Source: Lacustribacter sp964460315 (GTDB taxonomy: Bacteria; Pseudomonadota; Gammaproteobacteria; Burkholderiales; Burkholderiaceae_A). Taken from it: a stretch of 41,751 nt of DNA. A program made the translations under genes and the position numbers. The stretch covers positions 1 through 41,751 of the forward strand of contig CAYWPQ010000010.1 of the NCBI GenBank assembly GCA_964460315.1, written 5' to 3'. The stretch's first letter is position 1, and each line of letters begins with the position of its first letter. The notes beneath the pieces are model-generated. The model saw only the letters and a list, made by a program, of their open reading frames with translations. It did no database searches and was not told the origin of the DNA. Shown here one piece after another: positions 24,758 to 32,437 of this stretch.

Positions 24758-25282
24758 CTATTGATGTGAGTGATCACTGTTCGTTAAATAACTACAAATA
24801 TTGGATAAAGAAAAAATAGCCGCCTTCATTTGGATCTCATTCCGATCACCCTGAAAAAGCTTTTTCTCAGACTTCACCCCAAAAGGCCCAGCCCAGGCAA
24901 AGCAGACCAAACCCACGGGCTTCTCGACCGTTCCCCCTTGGGGCCCCGCGACGCCGGTGATGGAAAGGGAGGCTCGCCCCGGATCTGTCTTTGGCATGAG
25001 CCCCATAGCCATCTCCTGGGCAACCTCCAGGCTCACCGCGCCGTGACGGTCAAGCGTGTCCTGCCCCACCCCAAGCATGGCCACCTTCACCTGATTCGAA
25101 TAGCTCACCACGCCCCCATCAAACCACTGGCTTGATCCGCCAACCCGCGTCAGCCAGTGGCTGACCAGCCCCCCCGTGCAGGATTCGGCCGTCATGAGAC
25201 GAATGCCCCGTTTCTGAAGCACAAAGCCCGTGGCAAGAGCCATCAGCAGCCCCCAGTCCGCCGAGCGATTCGTCATGGCCAA
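24758..25282 (-). CDS. CinA C-terminal domain protein (nicotinamide-nucleotide amidase, PncC-like)
   Basis: Predicted deamidase that turns nicotinamide mononucleotide into nicotinate mononucleotide in pyridine-nucleotide recycling. The 174 residues correspond to the stand-alone CinA C-terminal domain: MTAESCTGGLVSHWLT, FDGGVVSYSNQVKVAMLGV, AVSLEVAQEMAMGL and SITGVAGPQGGTVEKPVGLV are all family landmarks. The N-terminal molybdopterin-like domain of full CinA is absent, as in E. coli PncC. It overlaps pgpA by 10 bp at its start and lies 133 bp before recA; pairing with recA is widespread in bacteria. Confidence 0.92.
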   Translation of the reverse strand: MAMTNRSADWGLLMALATGFVLQKRGIRLMTAESCTGGLVSHWLTRVGGSSQWFDGGVVSYSNQVKVAMLGVGQDTLDRHGAVSLEVAQEMAMGLMPKTDPGRASLSITGVAGPQGGTVEKPVGLVCFAWAGPFGVKSEKKLFQGDRNEIQMKAAIFSLSNICSYLTNSDHSHQ

Positions 25283-25815
25283 GGCCCCCAGAGTTGAATC
25301 AGCCGCAAAAGAATGGCGCAGCTAATCAGTGTGTACGCCGCAGCGACAAGGTCATCCAGCATGACACCCCATCCATCGGTGCTTGCCCGATCAATCTGGC
25401 GAATCGGCGCAGGCTTAGCGATGTCGAAGAATCGGAACAATAAAAACGCAGTCAGCTGAATCAGCCACTCAGGCACCGGGCCCATGGCGAAAAATCCCGC
25501 AGGGTCGCGGGCATTTGGAAGCAGCCAAAGCACACACCAGAATGCAAGAATTTCGTCCCACACAATCGACGATGAATCGGCCTCGCCGAGTGCCCGTCCC
25601 GTACGCGTGCAGGCCCAGATGCCAATCAGAAAGCCCCACACCAAGACGGCGGCCCAAGCGCCGTCCGACATCCAGGGGTCGATCACGATAAAACTGATCC
25701 AGGCCCAGAGCGTTCCCACGGTTCCGGGGGCAAAGGGCGACAGGCCACTTCCGAATCCCAGCCCGATCATGTGGGCGGGATGACGCCAGAAAATTTTTCC
25801 GGGCGAGCTAATCAT
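25273..25815 (-). CDS. pgpA: Phosphatidylglycerophosphatase A
   Basis: Inner-membrane enzyme removing phosphate from phosphatidylglycerophosphate to give phosphatidylglycerol. The 180 residues carry the PgpA pattern: GFGSGLSPFAPGTVGTLWA near the N-terminus, VWDEILAFWCVLWLLP with the catalytic DE, LLFRFFDIAKPAPIRQID and GWGVMLDDLVAAAYT with a second acidic pair. Several hydrophobic segments flank these. It overlaps thiL (4 bp) and cinA (10 bp), so it is part of a tightly coupled operon. Confidence 0.94.
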   Translation of the reverse strand: MISSPGKIFWRHPAHMIGLGFGSGLSPFAPGTVGTLWAWISFIVIDPWMSDGAWAAVLVWGFLIGIWACTRTGRALGEADSSSIVWDEILAFWCVLWLLPNARDPAGFFAMGPVPEWLIQLTAFLLFRFFDIAKPAPIRQIDRASTDGWGVMLDDLVAAAYTLISCAILLRLIQLWGPWP

Positions 25816-26870
25816 TGCTGGTCTGAGAAGTGATGAAAGCCACGGGCGCGGATGGCGTCAAGATATGGCGAAGAAAGCGGCTGTTGTTGGTCATCACGCC
25901 AGTCCAGATGAAATGATTGATCAGACAAAATGATCTCACCAATTCGTGTCAGCGGAAGGCGAAGTGAATTGGACAGCGCGACCAATTCGTCGCGCGCCGA
26001 AGGTGGCGCAGAAAACAAGAGCTCGTAATCGTCGCCGCCCGCTGCGGCCAAGACACGCGCCTCATTCCAGGACATCTGACCGGAATCCACCAACGCGCGT
26101 AATCGATCCCCCAAGGGCAGCGCCGACCACTGCAGCCTTGCCCCCATCAATGCGCCCTGCTTCTGAGACGAAGCCTTCAACAGATGACCAATCTCTGAAG
26201 TCAATCCGTCAGAGACATCAATGGCCGCATGAGCCGTCTTACTCGCGCGAAGTGCCAGGCCAAGAGCAAGCCTTGGTGAAGGCCAGTCCAATCGAACGTC
26301 GGACACTCCACTCTGCACAGCCCAGGCCGCATCACCCAGCGCCCCCGACACCCAGAGATCATCGCCAAGCCTGACCCCATCCCTTCGAAGTGCGCCGCCT
26401 TGGCCATCCACGTTGGGCAGTGGTGCGGCACCCATCACGGTCACTGAGAAGATCTGGGGTGAACCCACAGGCACACCAACGGTGTCACCACCAATTAACG
26501 GGCATTGAACCTCACGAGCGAGCGCGAGGAAGCCTTCGAGAAAAGCGGTGATCCAGGGTTCGTCAATGTCGCGTAGCCCCGCAGAAAGTGTGCACGCAAC
26601 GGGTCTTGCGCCCATGGCTGCGAGATCAGAAAGGTTGACAGCAAGCGCCTTATGTCCCAGCGACCGAGGGTCCACCGATGCACGGTAGTGTCGGCCTTCC
26701 ACCAACATGTCCGTGGAGACCACCATTTGTTCGCCATCACGCAGTGGCGGAATCAGCGCGGCATCATCGCCAATGCCCAGGGCCTGAGGATCTTGATGAA
26801 AGGGCTGGCCCCACGCGGCCTGATGTCGAATCAGGCGGTCGATGACATCGAACTCTTTCGAGCTAGCCAT
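25812..26870 (-). CDS. thiL: Thiamine-monophosphate kinase
   Basis: Phosphorylates thiamine monophosphate to the active cofactor thiamine diphosphate. It belongs to the PurM/AIR synthetase fold: LGIGDDAALIP (34-39 acidic cluster), STDMLVEGRHY, GHKALAVNLSDLAAMGA, PLIGGDTV, AIDVSDGLTSEIGHLL and AAGGDDYELLFSAP are all recognisable. 352 residues. It overlaps nusB by 8 bp and pgpA by 4 bp; ribH-nusB-thiL-pgpA is a common proteobacterial order. Confidence 0.95.
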   Translation of the reverse strand: MASSKEFDVIDRLIRHQAAWGQPFHQDPQALGIGDDAALIPPLRDGEQMVVSTDMLVEGRHYRASVDPRSLGHKALAVNLSDLAAMGARPVACTLSAGLRDIDEPWITAFLEGFLALAREVQCPLIGGDTVGVPVGSPQIFSVTVMGAAPLPNVDGQGGALRRDGVRLGDDLWVSGALGDAAWAVQSGVSDVRLDWPSPRLALGLALRASKTAHAAIDVSDGLTSEIGHLLKASSQKQGALMGARLQWSALPLGDRLRALVDSGQMSWNEARVLAAAGGDDYELLFSAPPSARDELVALSNSLRLPLTRIGEIILSDQSFHLDWRDDQQQPLSSPYLDAIRARGFHHFSDQQ

Positions 26871-27348
26871 TCGGTCTTAGTTGAGCCGCGAGCTTGTCCA
26901 AAACACCATTGATGTACTTGTGTCCATCCGTGCCGCCGAAGGATTTGCCAAGTTCAATGGCCTCGTTGATGACCACCCGATAGGGAACCTCGGGCAGGTG
27001 AAGAAATTCATAGGTCGCCAATAACAAGATGGCGTGTTCCACCGGAGAGAGCTCTTCAATGGGGCGGTCCAGCTGCGCGCTGAAGGTCTCTCGAAGGCTT
27101 GGGGCTTTGCGCAAAACACCATGGAAAAGCGCGTCGAAATAATCTTGGTCACAACGGGCATAGGCCTCTTGCTCACGCATGAAGGCATCAATGGCGCCGG
27201 CATCTTCAGCCGACAAGAGCCACTGATAGATACCCTGAACAGCCAGGCTGCGGGATGAACGGCGGGTGCCTCGCGCCACCCGGTCGACCCGGGGAGCTTG
27301 CGCCGATTCTGCACCCACAGGTTTCGAATCCGCCGATGACTTACTCAT
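26863..27348 (-). CDS. nusB: Transcription antitermination factor NusB
   Basis: With NusE (S10), binds boxA RNA and supports rRNA antitermination. The all-helical NusB core is clear: RRSSRSLAVQGIYQWLLS, LDRPIEELSPVEHAILLLATYEF split by the conserved SPVEHAIL, and VPYRVVINEAIELGKSFGG followed by KYINGVLDKL. ATG at 27348 overlaps the ribH end by ATGAGTAA and has GGTGA just upstream, so it is preferred to a start at 27369. 161 residues with an N-terminal low-complexity extension of about 25. Confidence 0.94.
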   Translation of the reverse strand: MSKSSADSKPVGAESAQAPRVDRVARGTRRSSRSLAVQGIYQWLLSAEDAGAIDAFMREQEAYARCDQDYFDALFHGVLRKAPSLRETFSAQLDRPIEELSPVEHAILLLATYEFLHLPEVPYRVVINEAIELGKSFGGTDGHKYINGVLDKLAAQLRPNG

Positions 27349-27817
27349 TGTCACCACTGAGCTGATCATCGATGGCGAACAATAGATTAGCCATCTCTAC
27401 GGCCACACGGGCACAGTCTCGACCTTTGTCGGAAGCGCGTTCCTGCGCCTGTGCATCGTTTTCAGTCGTGAGCACGCCATTGGCGACTGGAATGTGAAAT
27501 TCCAGCGCCACCTTGGCAATGCCTGCGGCCGATTCGTTCGAGACGACCTCGAAATGATAGGTCTCGCCACGGATCACGGCGCCCAAGGCAATCAGGGCGT
27601 CGAATCGTCCAGTTTCCGCAAGCTGGGCCAAGGTGAGCGGAATTTCAAGTGCGCCTGGTACCTTGGCCACCACGATGTCGTCTGAACCAACACCCAGACG
27701 AAGAAGCTCATCCACGCAGGCTTCACGCTGACGGTCGCCGATGTCGGCATTGAAACGTGCCTGCACAATGGCAACACGCAGGCCTTCGCCTTCAAGATCC
27801 ATTCGCAATTCATTCAT
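27341..27817 (-). CDS. ribH: 6,7-dimethyl-8-ribityllumazine synthase
   Basis: Penultimate step of riboflavin synthesis, condensing the pyrimidine precursor with 3,4-dihydroxybutanone 4-phosphate. Signatures are VAIVQARFNADI, VPGALEIPLTLAQLA, ALIALGAVIRGETYHFEVVSNE split at the catalytic GETYHFE, and GVLTTENDAQAQERA. ATG at 27817 is preceded by GGAGG with 8-bp spacing; the GTG at 27832 lies upstream of that site and is rejected. This gives 158 residues. The start overlaps the ribB stop by 8 bp. Confidence 0.95.
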   Translation of the reverse strand: MNELRMDLEGEGLRVAIVQARFNADIGDRQREACVDELLRLGVGSDDIVVAKVPGALEIPLTLAQLAETGRFDALIALGAVIRGETYHFEVVSNESAAGIAKVALEFHIPVANGVLTTENDAQAQERASDKGRDCARVAVEMANLLFAIDDQLSGDNE

Positions 27818-28934
27818 TGTTGTCTCCTCCACGGTAGCCGGTTACTTCCAATCCAAAGCCCATCATGCTGGGCATCTTTCGCGGCTGGGCAAGAATCTTC
27901 ATCTTGCCAACACCAAGATCACGCAATATTGCTGCTCCAAGGCCGTAATTACGAAGCTGACGGCTCGCACCTTGAGTCAGCGTTGCCGATGCAGGCTGAT
28001 TCAGAACCTGAAGCTTCGCAAAAATTACTTCAGCCGATGGCGCGCAGTTCAGCATCACCACCACGCCAACCCCATGGCCCTGGATGGCCTCGAGTGCGTT
28101 GCTCAGGCTCCAGCTGTGAAGGCCGCTGTCCGCGTCCAGCGCGTCAATCACTGTAAAAGGTTCATGCACACGCACCAGGCTTTCATGATCGGGCCTTGGC
28201 TCACCCACGACAAGCGCCAGATGCGGCTGCTGGGCCGCACGGTCTTCATAGACCACCAGCTGCAGCTCGCCATGAGCGGTACGAATACGACGCTGCGACA
28301 AACGCTTCACCAGGCTTTCATTGGCGCTGCGGTATTTGATGAGGTCAGCAATCGTTCCAATTTTCAGGCCATGACTTTTGGCGAACTCAAGAAGATCGGG
28401 CAGCCGTGCCATGGTGCCGTCGTCTTTCAGAATTTCACAGATCACGCCTGCGGGCTCAAGCCCCGCAAGCTGCGCAAGATCACAGCCCGCTTCGGTGTGG
28501 CCCGCGCGCGCAAGCACACCGCCCGGCTGAGCTTTCAAGGGAAAGATATGGCCCGGCTGAACAAGGTCTTGAGGGCCCGCCTTTTTGGCCACCGCGGCAG
28601 CGATGGTGGTGGCACGATCGGCGGCGCTGATGCCGGTGGTCACACCTTTAGCGGCTTCAATCGAGACCGTGAATGCGGTTCGGTGCGGCGACTGGTTGTC
28701 ATTGACCATCAGCTGCAAATTCAGCTGCTGACAACGCTCTTCCGTGAGCGTGAGGCAGATCAGGCCACGGCCATGCTTGGCCATGAAGTTGATGGCCTCG
28801 GGCGTGACGCATGATGCCGCCATGACCAGGTCGCCTTCGTTTTCACGGTCCTCGTCGTCCACCAAGACCACCATACGGCCCGAGCGGATCTCTTCGATGA
28901 GTTCTTCAGGCTGAGAAAGTGTGTGGTTCGACAT
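27810..28934 (-). CDS. ribB: 3,4-dihydroxy-2-butanone 4-phosphate synthase with degenerate GTP cyclohydrolase II-like domain
   Basis: Makes the four-carbon precursor of riboflavin from ribulose 5-phosphate. The N-terminal DHBPS domain (about 1-205) is complete: VLVDDEDRENEGDLVMAA, RGLICL, GVTTGISAADRATTI, GHIFPLKAQPGGVLARAGHTEA. The C-terminal domain aligns with GTP cyclohydrolase II, but the zinc ligands (three Cys in the CxTGD...CDCG region) are replaced in a segment reading HEPFTVIDALDADSG, and the catalytic RQEGRGIGL box is missing; only RNYGLGAAILRDLGV and the tail remain. It thus resembles the RibBX type, and GTP cyclohydrolase II activity should be encoded elsewhere. ATG at 28934; a longer frame to 29039 overlaps ribE. 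Confidence 0.93.
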   Translation of the reverse strand: MSNHTLSQPEELIEEIRSGRMVVLVDDEDRENEGDLVMAASCVTPEAINFMAKHGRGLICLTLTEERCQQLNLQLMVNDNQSPHRTAFTVSIEAAKGVTTGISAADRATTIAAAVAKKAGPQDLVQPGHIFPLKAQPGGVLARAGHTEAGCDLAQLAGLEPAGVICEILKDDGTMARLPDLLEFAKSHGLKIGTIADLIKYRSANESLVKRLSQRRIRTAHGELQLVVYEDRAAQQPHLALVVGEPRPDHESLVRVHEPFTVIDALDADSGLHSWSLSNALEAIQGHGVGVVVMLNCAPSAEVIFAKLQVLNQPASATLTQGASRQLRNYGLGAAILRDLGVGKMKILAQPRKMPSMMGFGLEVTGYRGGDNNE

Positions 28935-28935
28935 C

Positions 28936-29571
28936 TTAGGCTTCCGGTGACAGGGGGTCGGCCGCCATCTGGGCAAGTCTTGGCAGCATGCGTGCCACCT
29001 GCTTGGCCAACTGATCGACCTCGATATTGACTTGATCACCCGACCGACGATACTGCAGCTGGGTCATCTGCCAGGTGTGTGGAATAAGGTTAATGGAGAT
29101 CGATACTCCCGCCGCATGATCATGGAGTCGATTCACCGTGAGGCTGACACCATCCACAGCGATGGATCCTTTGTCACTGACATAGGGGGCCAGCCGTTTG
29201 GGAAGGTCAATCACCAATTCCCATGACTCGCCCTTGGCCAAAAGCGACTCAATGGTGCCCACACCATCGACATGGCCGCTTACCAAATGCCCGCCAAGAC
29301 GATCGCCAAGACGCATCGCTTTTTCCAGGTTCACCGGGCCTGGGGCATCCAGGCCTGCCGTGCACTGCAGGCTTTCTCGAGAGACATCAAATTCAAGTGC
29401 CGATGGGGAGCAGTTCACCACGGTCATGCAGGCGCCGTTGATGGCGATGGAGTCGCCAAGCGCGATGTCGTCGGTGGGTAATGCACGAGGGTCCACCACA
29501 AGCCGAACGCCCTCTTGGAGCGGAAGCACTTGGGTGATGGCGCCAACGGCCTGAACGATTCCAGTGAACAT
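28936..29571 (-). CDS. ribE: Riboflavin synthase subunit alpha
   Basis: Dismutates two 6,7-dimethyl-8-ribityllumazine molecules to riboflavin. The internal duplication is visible: MFTGIVQAVGAI opens the first barrel, with SIAINGACMTVV and FDVSRESL; the second has GHLVSGHVDGVGTI and GSIAVDGVSLTVNRL, ending in NIEVDQLAKQVARML. 211 residues is standard. It ends one base before the ribB ATG. ribC is an alternative symbol in some species. Confidence 0.95.
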   Translation of the reverse strand: MFTGIVQAVGAITQVLPLQEGVRLVVDPRALPTDDIALGDSIAINGACMTVVNCSPSALEFDVSRESLQCTAGLDAPGPVNLEKAMRLGDRLGGHLVSGHVDGVGTIESLLAKGESWELVIDLPKRLAPYVSDKGSIAVDGVSLTVNRLHDHAAGVSISINLIPHTWQMTQLQYRRSGDQVNIEVDQLAKQVARMLPRLAQMAADPLSPEA

Positions 29572-29592
29572 GCTGCAGTCTAGCGCTTTGTT

Positions 29593-30702
29593 CTAACTCT
29601 TGACCAATTGAACGCGAAGCGCATCGCCCACCATGGTGGGCTGCTTGAACCGCCAGCGAGGCGCATCCGCAATGGCCTGATACGGGCCCAGGTCGTCGGC
29701 CATCGGCATTCCGTCACCCAGCATGAGCGGAGCCAGATAGACCAGCCATTCATCAATCAAATCGTCACGCATCATGGCGCCCGTCAGCCTTGCACCACCT
29801 TCCACGTGAACTTCGTTGCAGCCACGCTCGCCCAAGGCCTTGATGAGGAACGTCAGGTCAACTTTGCCTGATGAAGGGTCTGTAGGCGTACGAATGATCT
29901 CCACGCCCCGGTCACGAAGGGCGGCAGCCTTGTCGGCGTAAGCAGGAAGCGAGATATCCACACACACCGCCAGCAGAGCATGACCGCCGGAAAGAATCAG
30001 CGCCTCTTCATCAATCTCGAACCGGGTGTCAACCACCACGCGCAGAGGCTGCCTGGGTGTGGCCACCGCGCGAACATTGAGCTGAGGGTTGTCTTTTCTT
30101 ACCGTGCCGATACCCGTGAGAACCGCACAGGCTCGGGCCCGCCAGGCATGGCCGTCGTCTCTGGCAGCCTGGTCGGTGATCCATTGACTGGTGCCATCAG
30201 GGAGTGCCGTGCGTCCATCAAGCGATGCCGCGGATTTCGCTCGAACCCAGGGCATACCTGTTGCCATGCGCTTCATAAAACCTGGGTTCAGGTCATGTGC
30301 CTCGTCAGCCAAAAGACCACAACGAACATCAATGCCTTGGTCGCGAAGTTTCTGCAGACCGCGTCCAGAGACCTCGGGGTTGGGGTCTTGGGTGGCCACG
30401 ATGACCCGACGAATGCCGGCCTCAATCAGGCTATCGGCACAAGGTGGTGTGCGGCCGAAGTGGCTGCATGGCTCCAGCGTGATGTAGGCGGTGGCCCCCA
30501 TCGCCTTGTGGCTGCCAGCGTCTCGCAGGGCAATCACTTCGGCATGAGGAGCACCAGCCCGCTCATGCCAGCCCTGCCCCACGATGACCTCGTCTTTCAC
30601 CAGCACACAGCCCACTCGCGGGTTGGGCGTGGTGGTGTAGAGCCCTTGGCGCGCAAGATCCAGCGCATGCCGCATGAAAAATTCGTCGTCGGCGCTGTAC
30701 AT
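29593..30702 (-). CDS. ribD: Bifunctional diaminohydroxyphosphoribosylaminopyrimidine deaminase / 5-amino-6-(5-phosphoribosylamino)uracil reductase
   Basis: Second and third steps of riboflavin synthesis. The N-terminal deaminase domain (1-145) has HAEVIALRDAG and the zinc-binding PCSHFGRTPPCADSLIEAG. The reductase domain follows with GMPWVRAKSAASLDGRTALPDG, SQWITD, LTGIGTVRKDNPQLNVR and the NEVHVEGGARLTGA box. 369 residues, the normal length. Its ATG directly follows the nrdR stop codon with no spacer, a position it shares with many proteobacteria. No FMN riboswitch is visible before it or anywhere in this run. Confidence 0.95.
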   Translation of the reverse strand: MYSADDEFFMRHALDLARQGLYTTTPNPRVGCVLVKDEVIVGQGWHERAGAPHAEVIALRDAGSHKAMGATAYITLEPCSHFGRTPPCADSLIEAGIRRVIVATQDPNPEVSGRGLQKLRDQGIDVRCGLLADEAHDLNPGFMKRMATGMPWVRAKSAASLDGRTALPDGTSQWITDQAARDDGHAWRARACAVLTGIGTVRKDNPQLNVRAVATPRQPLRVVVDTRFEIDEEALILSGGHALLAVCVDISLPAYADKAAALRDRGVEIIRTPTDPSSGKVDLTFLIKALGERGCNEVHVEGGARLTGAMMRDDLIDEWLVYLAPLMLGDGMPMADDLGPYQAIADAPRWRFKQPTMVGDALRVQLVKS

Positions 30703-31161
30703 TTACTTCTTTTTTCGGCTGACCTCGGCCACCAAGTCGTGGAACTCGGCCACGTCTTGAAAGCTTCGGTACACGGAGGCAAAGCGGACATACGCCACCT
30801 TGTCAATCTTGCGCAGCTCGTGCATCACCATTTCACCAATGCGCTGCGTGGGCACTTCCCGCTCGCCACTACCAGCCAGCTGCTCCTCAACCCGTCGAAC
30901 GGCAGCATCCACAATCTCGGCGGGTACGGGGCGCTTGCGAAGGGCCAGAAGAAAACTGCCGCGAAGTTTTTTTTCGTCGAACTCCAGCCGTGCGCCGTTT
31001 TTCTTCACCACATACGGCAACGAGAGTTCGACTCGCTCCACCGTTTTGAATCGTCGGTCACAGGCCAGGCACCGTCTACGTCGGCGAATTTCAACGCCGT
31101 CTTCGGACACCCGGGTTTCAGTGACCTGGGTGTCTTCGGATCCGCAGGCAGGACATCGCAT
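30703..31161 (-). CDS. nrdR: Transcriptional repressor NrdR
   Basis: ATP/dATP-sensing repressor of ribonucleotide reductase genes. The zinc ribbon is at the N-terminus (MRCPACGSEDTQVTETR, C3 and C6; then RRRRRCLACDRRF, C31 and C34), and the ATP-cone domain follows (VVKKNGARLEFDEKKL). 152 residues, typical length. It lies between glyA (31 bp upstream) and ribD (no spacer), the usual glyA-nrdR-ribD order. Confidence 0.96.
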   Translation of the reverse strand: MRCPACGSEDTQVTETRVSEDGVEIRRRRRCLACDRRFKTVERVELSLPYVVKKNGARLEFDEKKLRGSFLLALRKRPVPAEIVDAAVRRVEEQLAGSGEREVPTQRIGEMVMHELRKIDKVAYVRFASVYRSFQDVAEFHDLVAEVSRKKK

Positions 31162-31192
31162 GGCTAGGTCCGATCAGCCGCCAAGACGGCCA

Positions 31193-32437
31193 TCAACGGT
31201 AGACAGGGAAACGCGCGGTGAGCGCCTCGACCTTGGCTCGGACTGTTGCAATCACCGACGCGTCCGAAGGCGCGTCCAGAATATCGGCAATCAGATTGCC
31301 CACCAGGGTCATCTCTTCGGGGCCAAAGCCACGGGTGGTGCAGGCGGGTGTGCCCAAACGAATGCCACTGGTGACCATCGCCTTTTCAGGATCATTCGGG
31401 ATGGCATTTTTGTTGACGGTGATGTGCGCCTCGCCAAGCGCGGCCTCCGCAGCCTTGCCCGTGATGGATTTGGCGCGAAGGTCGACCAGCATCACATGGC
31501 TTTCCGTGCGGCCCGAAACAATCCGCAGGCCACGGGCCACCAGCGCGTTCGAGAGCGCCGTGGCGTTATCAAGAATCTTTTGTGAATAGACCTTGAATTC
31601 GGGTTGGAGGGCCTCACCGAAAGCGACCGCCTTGGCAGCGATCACATGCATGAGAGGGCCACCCTGAAGGCCAGGGAAGACGGCGCTGTTGATCGCCTTT
31701 TCATGTTCGGCCTTCATCAGGATGATGCCGCCACGTGGTCCACGCAGGCTTTTGTGGGTGGTGGAGGTCACCACGTCCGCATGAGGCACAGGGCTTGGGT
31801 AAACGCCGCCGGCAATCAGACCCGAATAATGAGCCATGTCGACCATAAAGATGGCGCCAATCTCTTTGGCCACCTTGGCAAAACGAGCCCAGTCCGTTTT
31901 CAGGGCATAGGCCGAGGCCCCGGCAATGAGAAGCTTGGGCTTGTGTTCGCGCGCGAGGGCTTCCATTCGGTCGTAATCAATTTCTTCTTTACTGTTTAGA
32001 CCGTAGGCCACCACATTGAACCACTTGCCCGACATATTCAACGGCATGCCGTGGGTGAGGTGTCCGCCCTCTGCCAAGGACAGGCCCATGATGGTGTCGC
32101 CAGGCTTCAAGAATGCAAGGAAGACGGCCTGGTTGGCCTGAGCACCCGAATGGGGCTGCACATTGGCTGCATCGGCGCCATAGAGTTTTTTCAGGCGATC
32201 AATCGCCAGCTGCTCGACCACATCAACATGCTCGCAGCCTCCGTAGTAGCGCTTGCCGGGATAGCCTTCGGCATATTTATTCGTCAGCTGTGATCCCTGG
32301 GCGGCCATGACGGCGGGGCTTGCGTAGTTCTCGGACGCGATCAGCTCGATATGAGCTTCCTGACGCTTGTTTTCCGCTTCAATCGCCGCAGCAACATCGG
32401 GATCAATCTGTGAGAGAGGGGTGTGGCGATCAAACAT
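31193..32437 (-). CDS. glyA: Serine hydroxymethyltransferase
   Basis: PLP enzyme interconverting serine and glycine with transfer of a one-carbon unit to tetrahydrofolate. Visible landmarks are ELIASENYASPAVMAAQGS, YPGKRYYGGCEHVDVVE, HLTHGMPLN, and the PLP lysine in VVTSTTHKSLRGPRGG. 414 residues, the usual size. The ATG at 32437 is chosen because AGGA lies 6 bp upstream; an ATG two codons earlier abuts that site and longer frames run into ctaA. The first 8 bp overlap the 3' end of ctaA. Confidence 0.97.
   Translation of the reverse strand: MFDRHTPLSQIDPDVAAAIEAENKRQEAHIELIASENYASPAVMAAQGSQLTNKYAEGYPGKRYYGGCEHVDVVEQLAIDRLKKLYGADAANVQPHSGAQANQAVFLAFLKPGDTIMGLSLAEGGHLTHGMPLNMSGKWFNVVAYGLNSKEEIDYDRMEALAREHKPKLLIAGASAYALKTDWARFAKVAKEIGAIFMVDMAHYSGLIAGGVYPSPVPHADVVTSTTHKSLRGPRGGIILMKAEHEKAINSAVFPGLQGGPLMHVIAAKAVAFGEALQPEFKVYSQKILDNATALSNALVARGLRIVSGRTESHVMLVDLRAKSITGKAAEAALGEAHITVNKNAIPNDPEKAMVTSGIRLGTPACTTRGFGPEEMTLVGNLIADILDAPSDASVIATVRAKVEALTARFPVYR

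Noticed and set aside
27741..28814. 357-codon plus-strand frame opposite ribB
   Set aside because: Antisense to the intact DHBPS gene; no recognisable domain.
29980..31167. 395-codon plus-strand frame opposite ribD and nrdR
   Set aside because: Shadow of two well-supported genes; composition rich in His, Gly and Arg without motifs.
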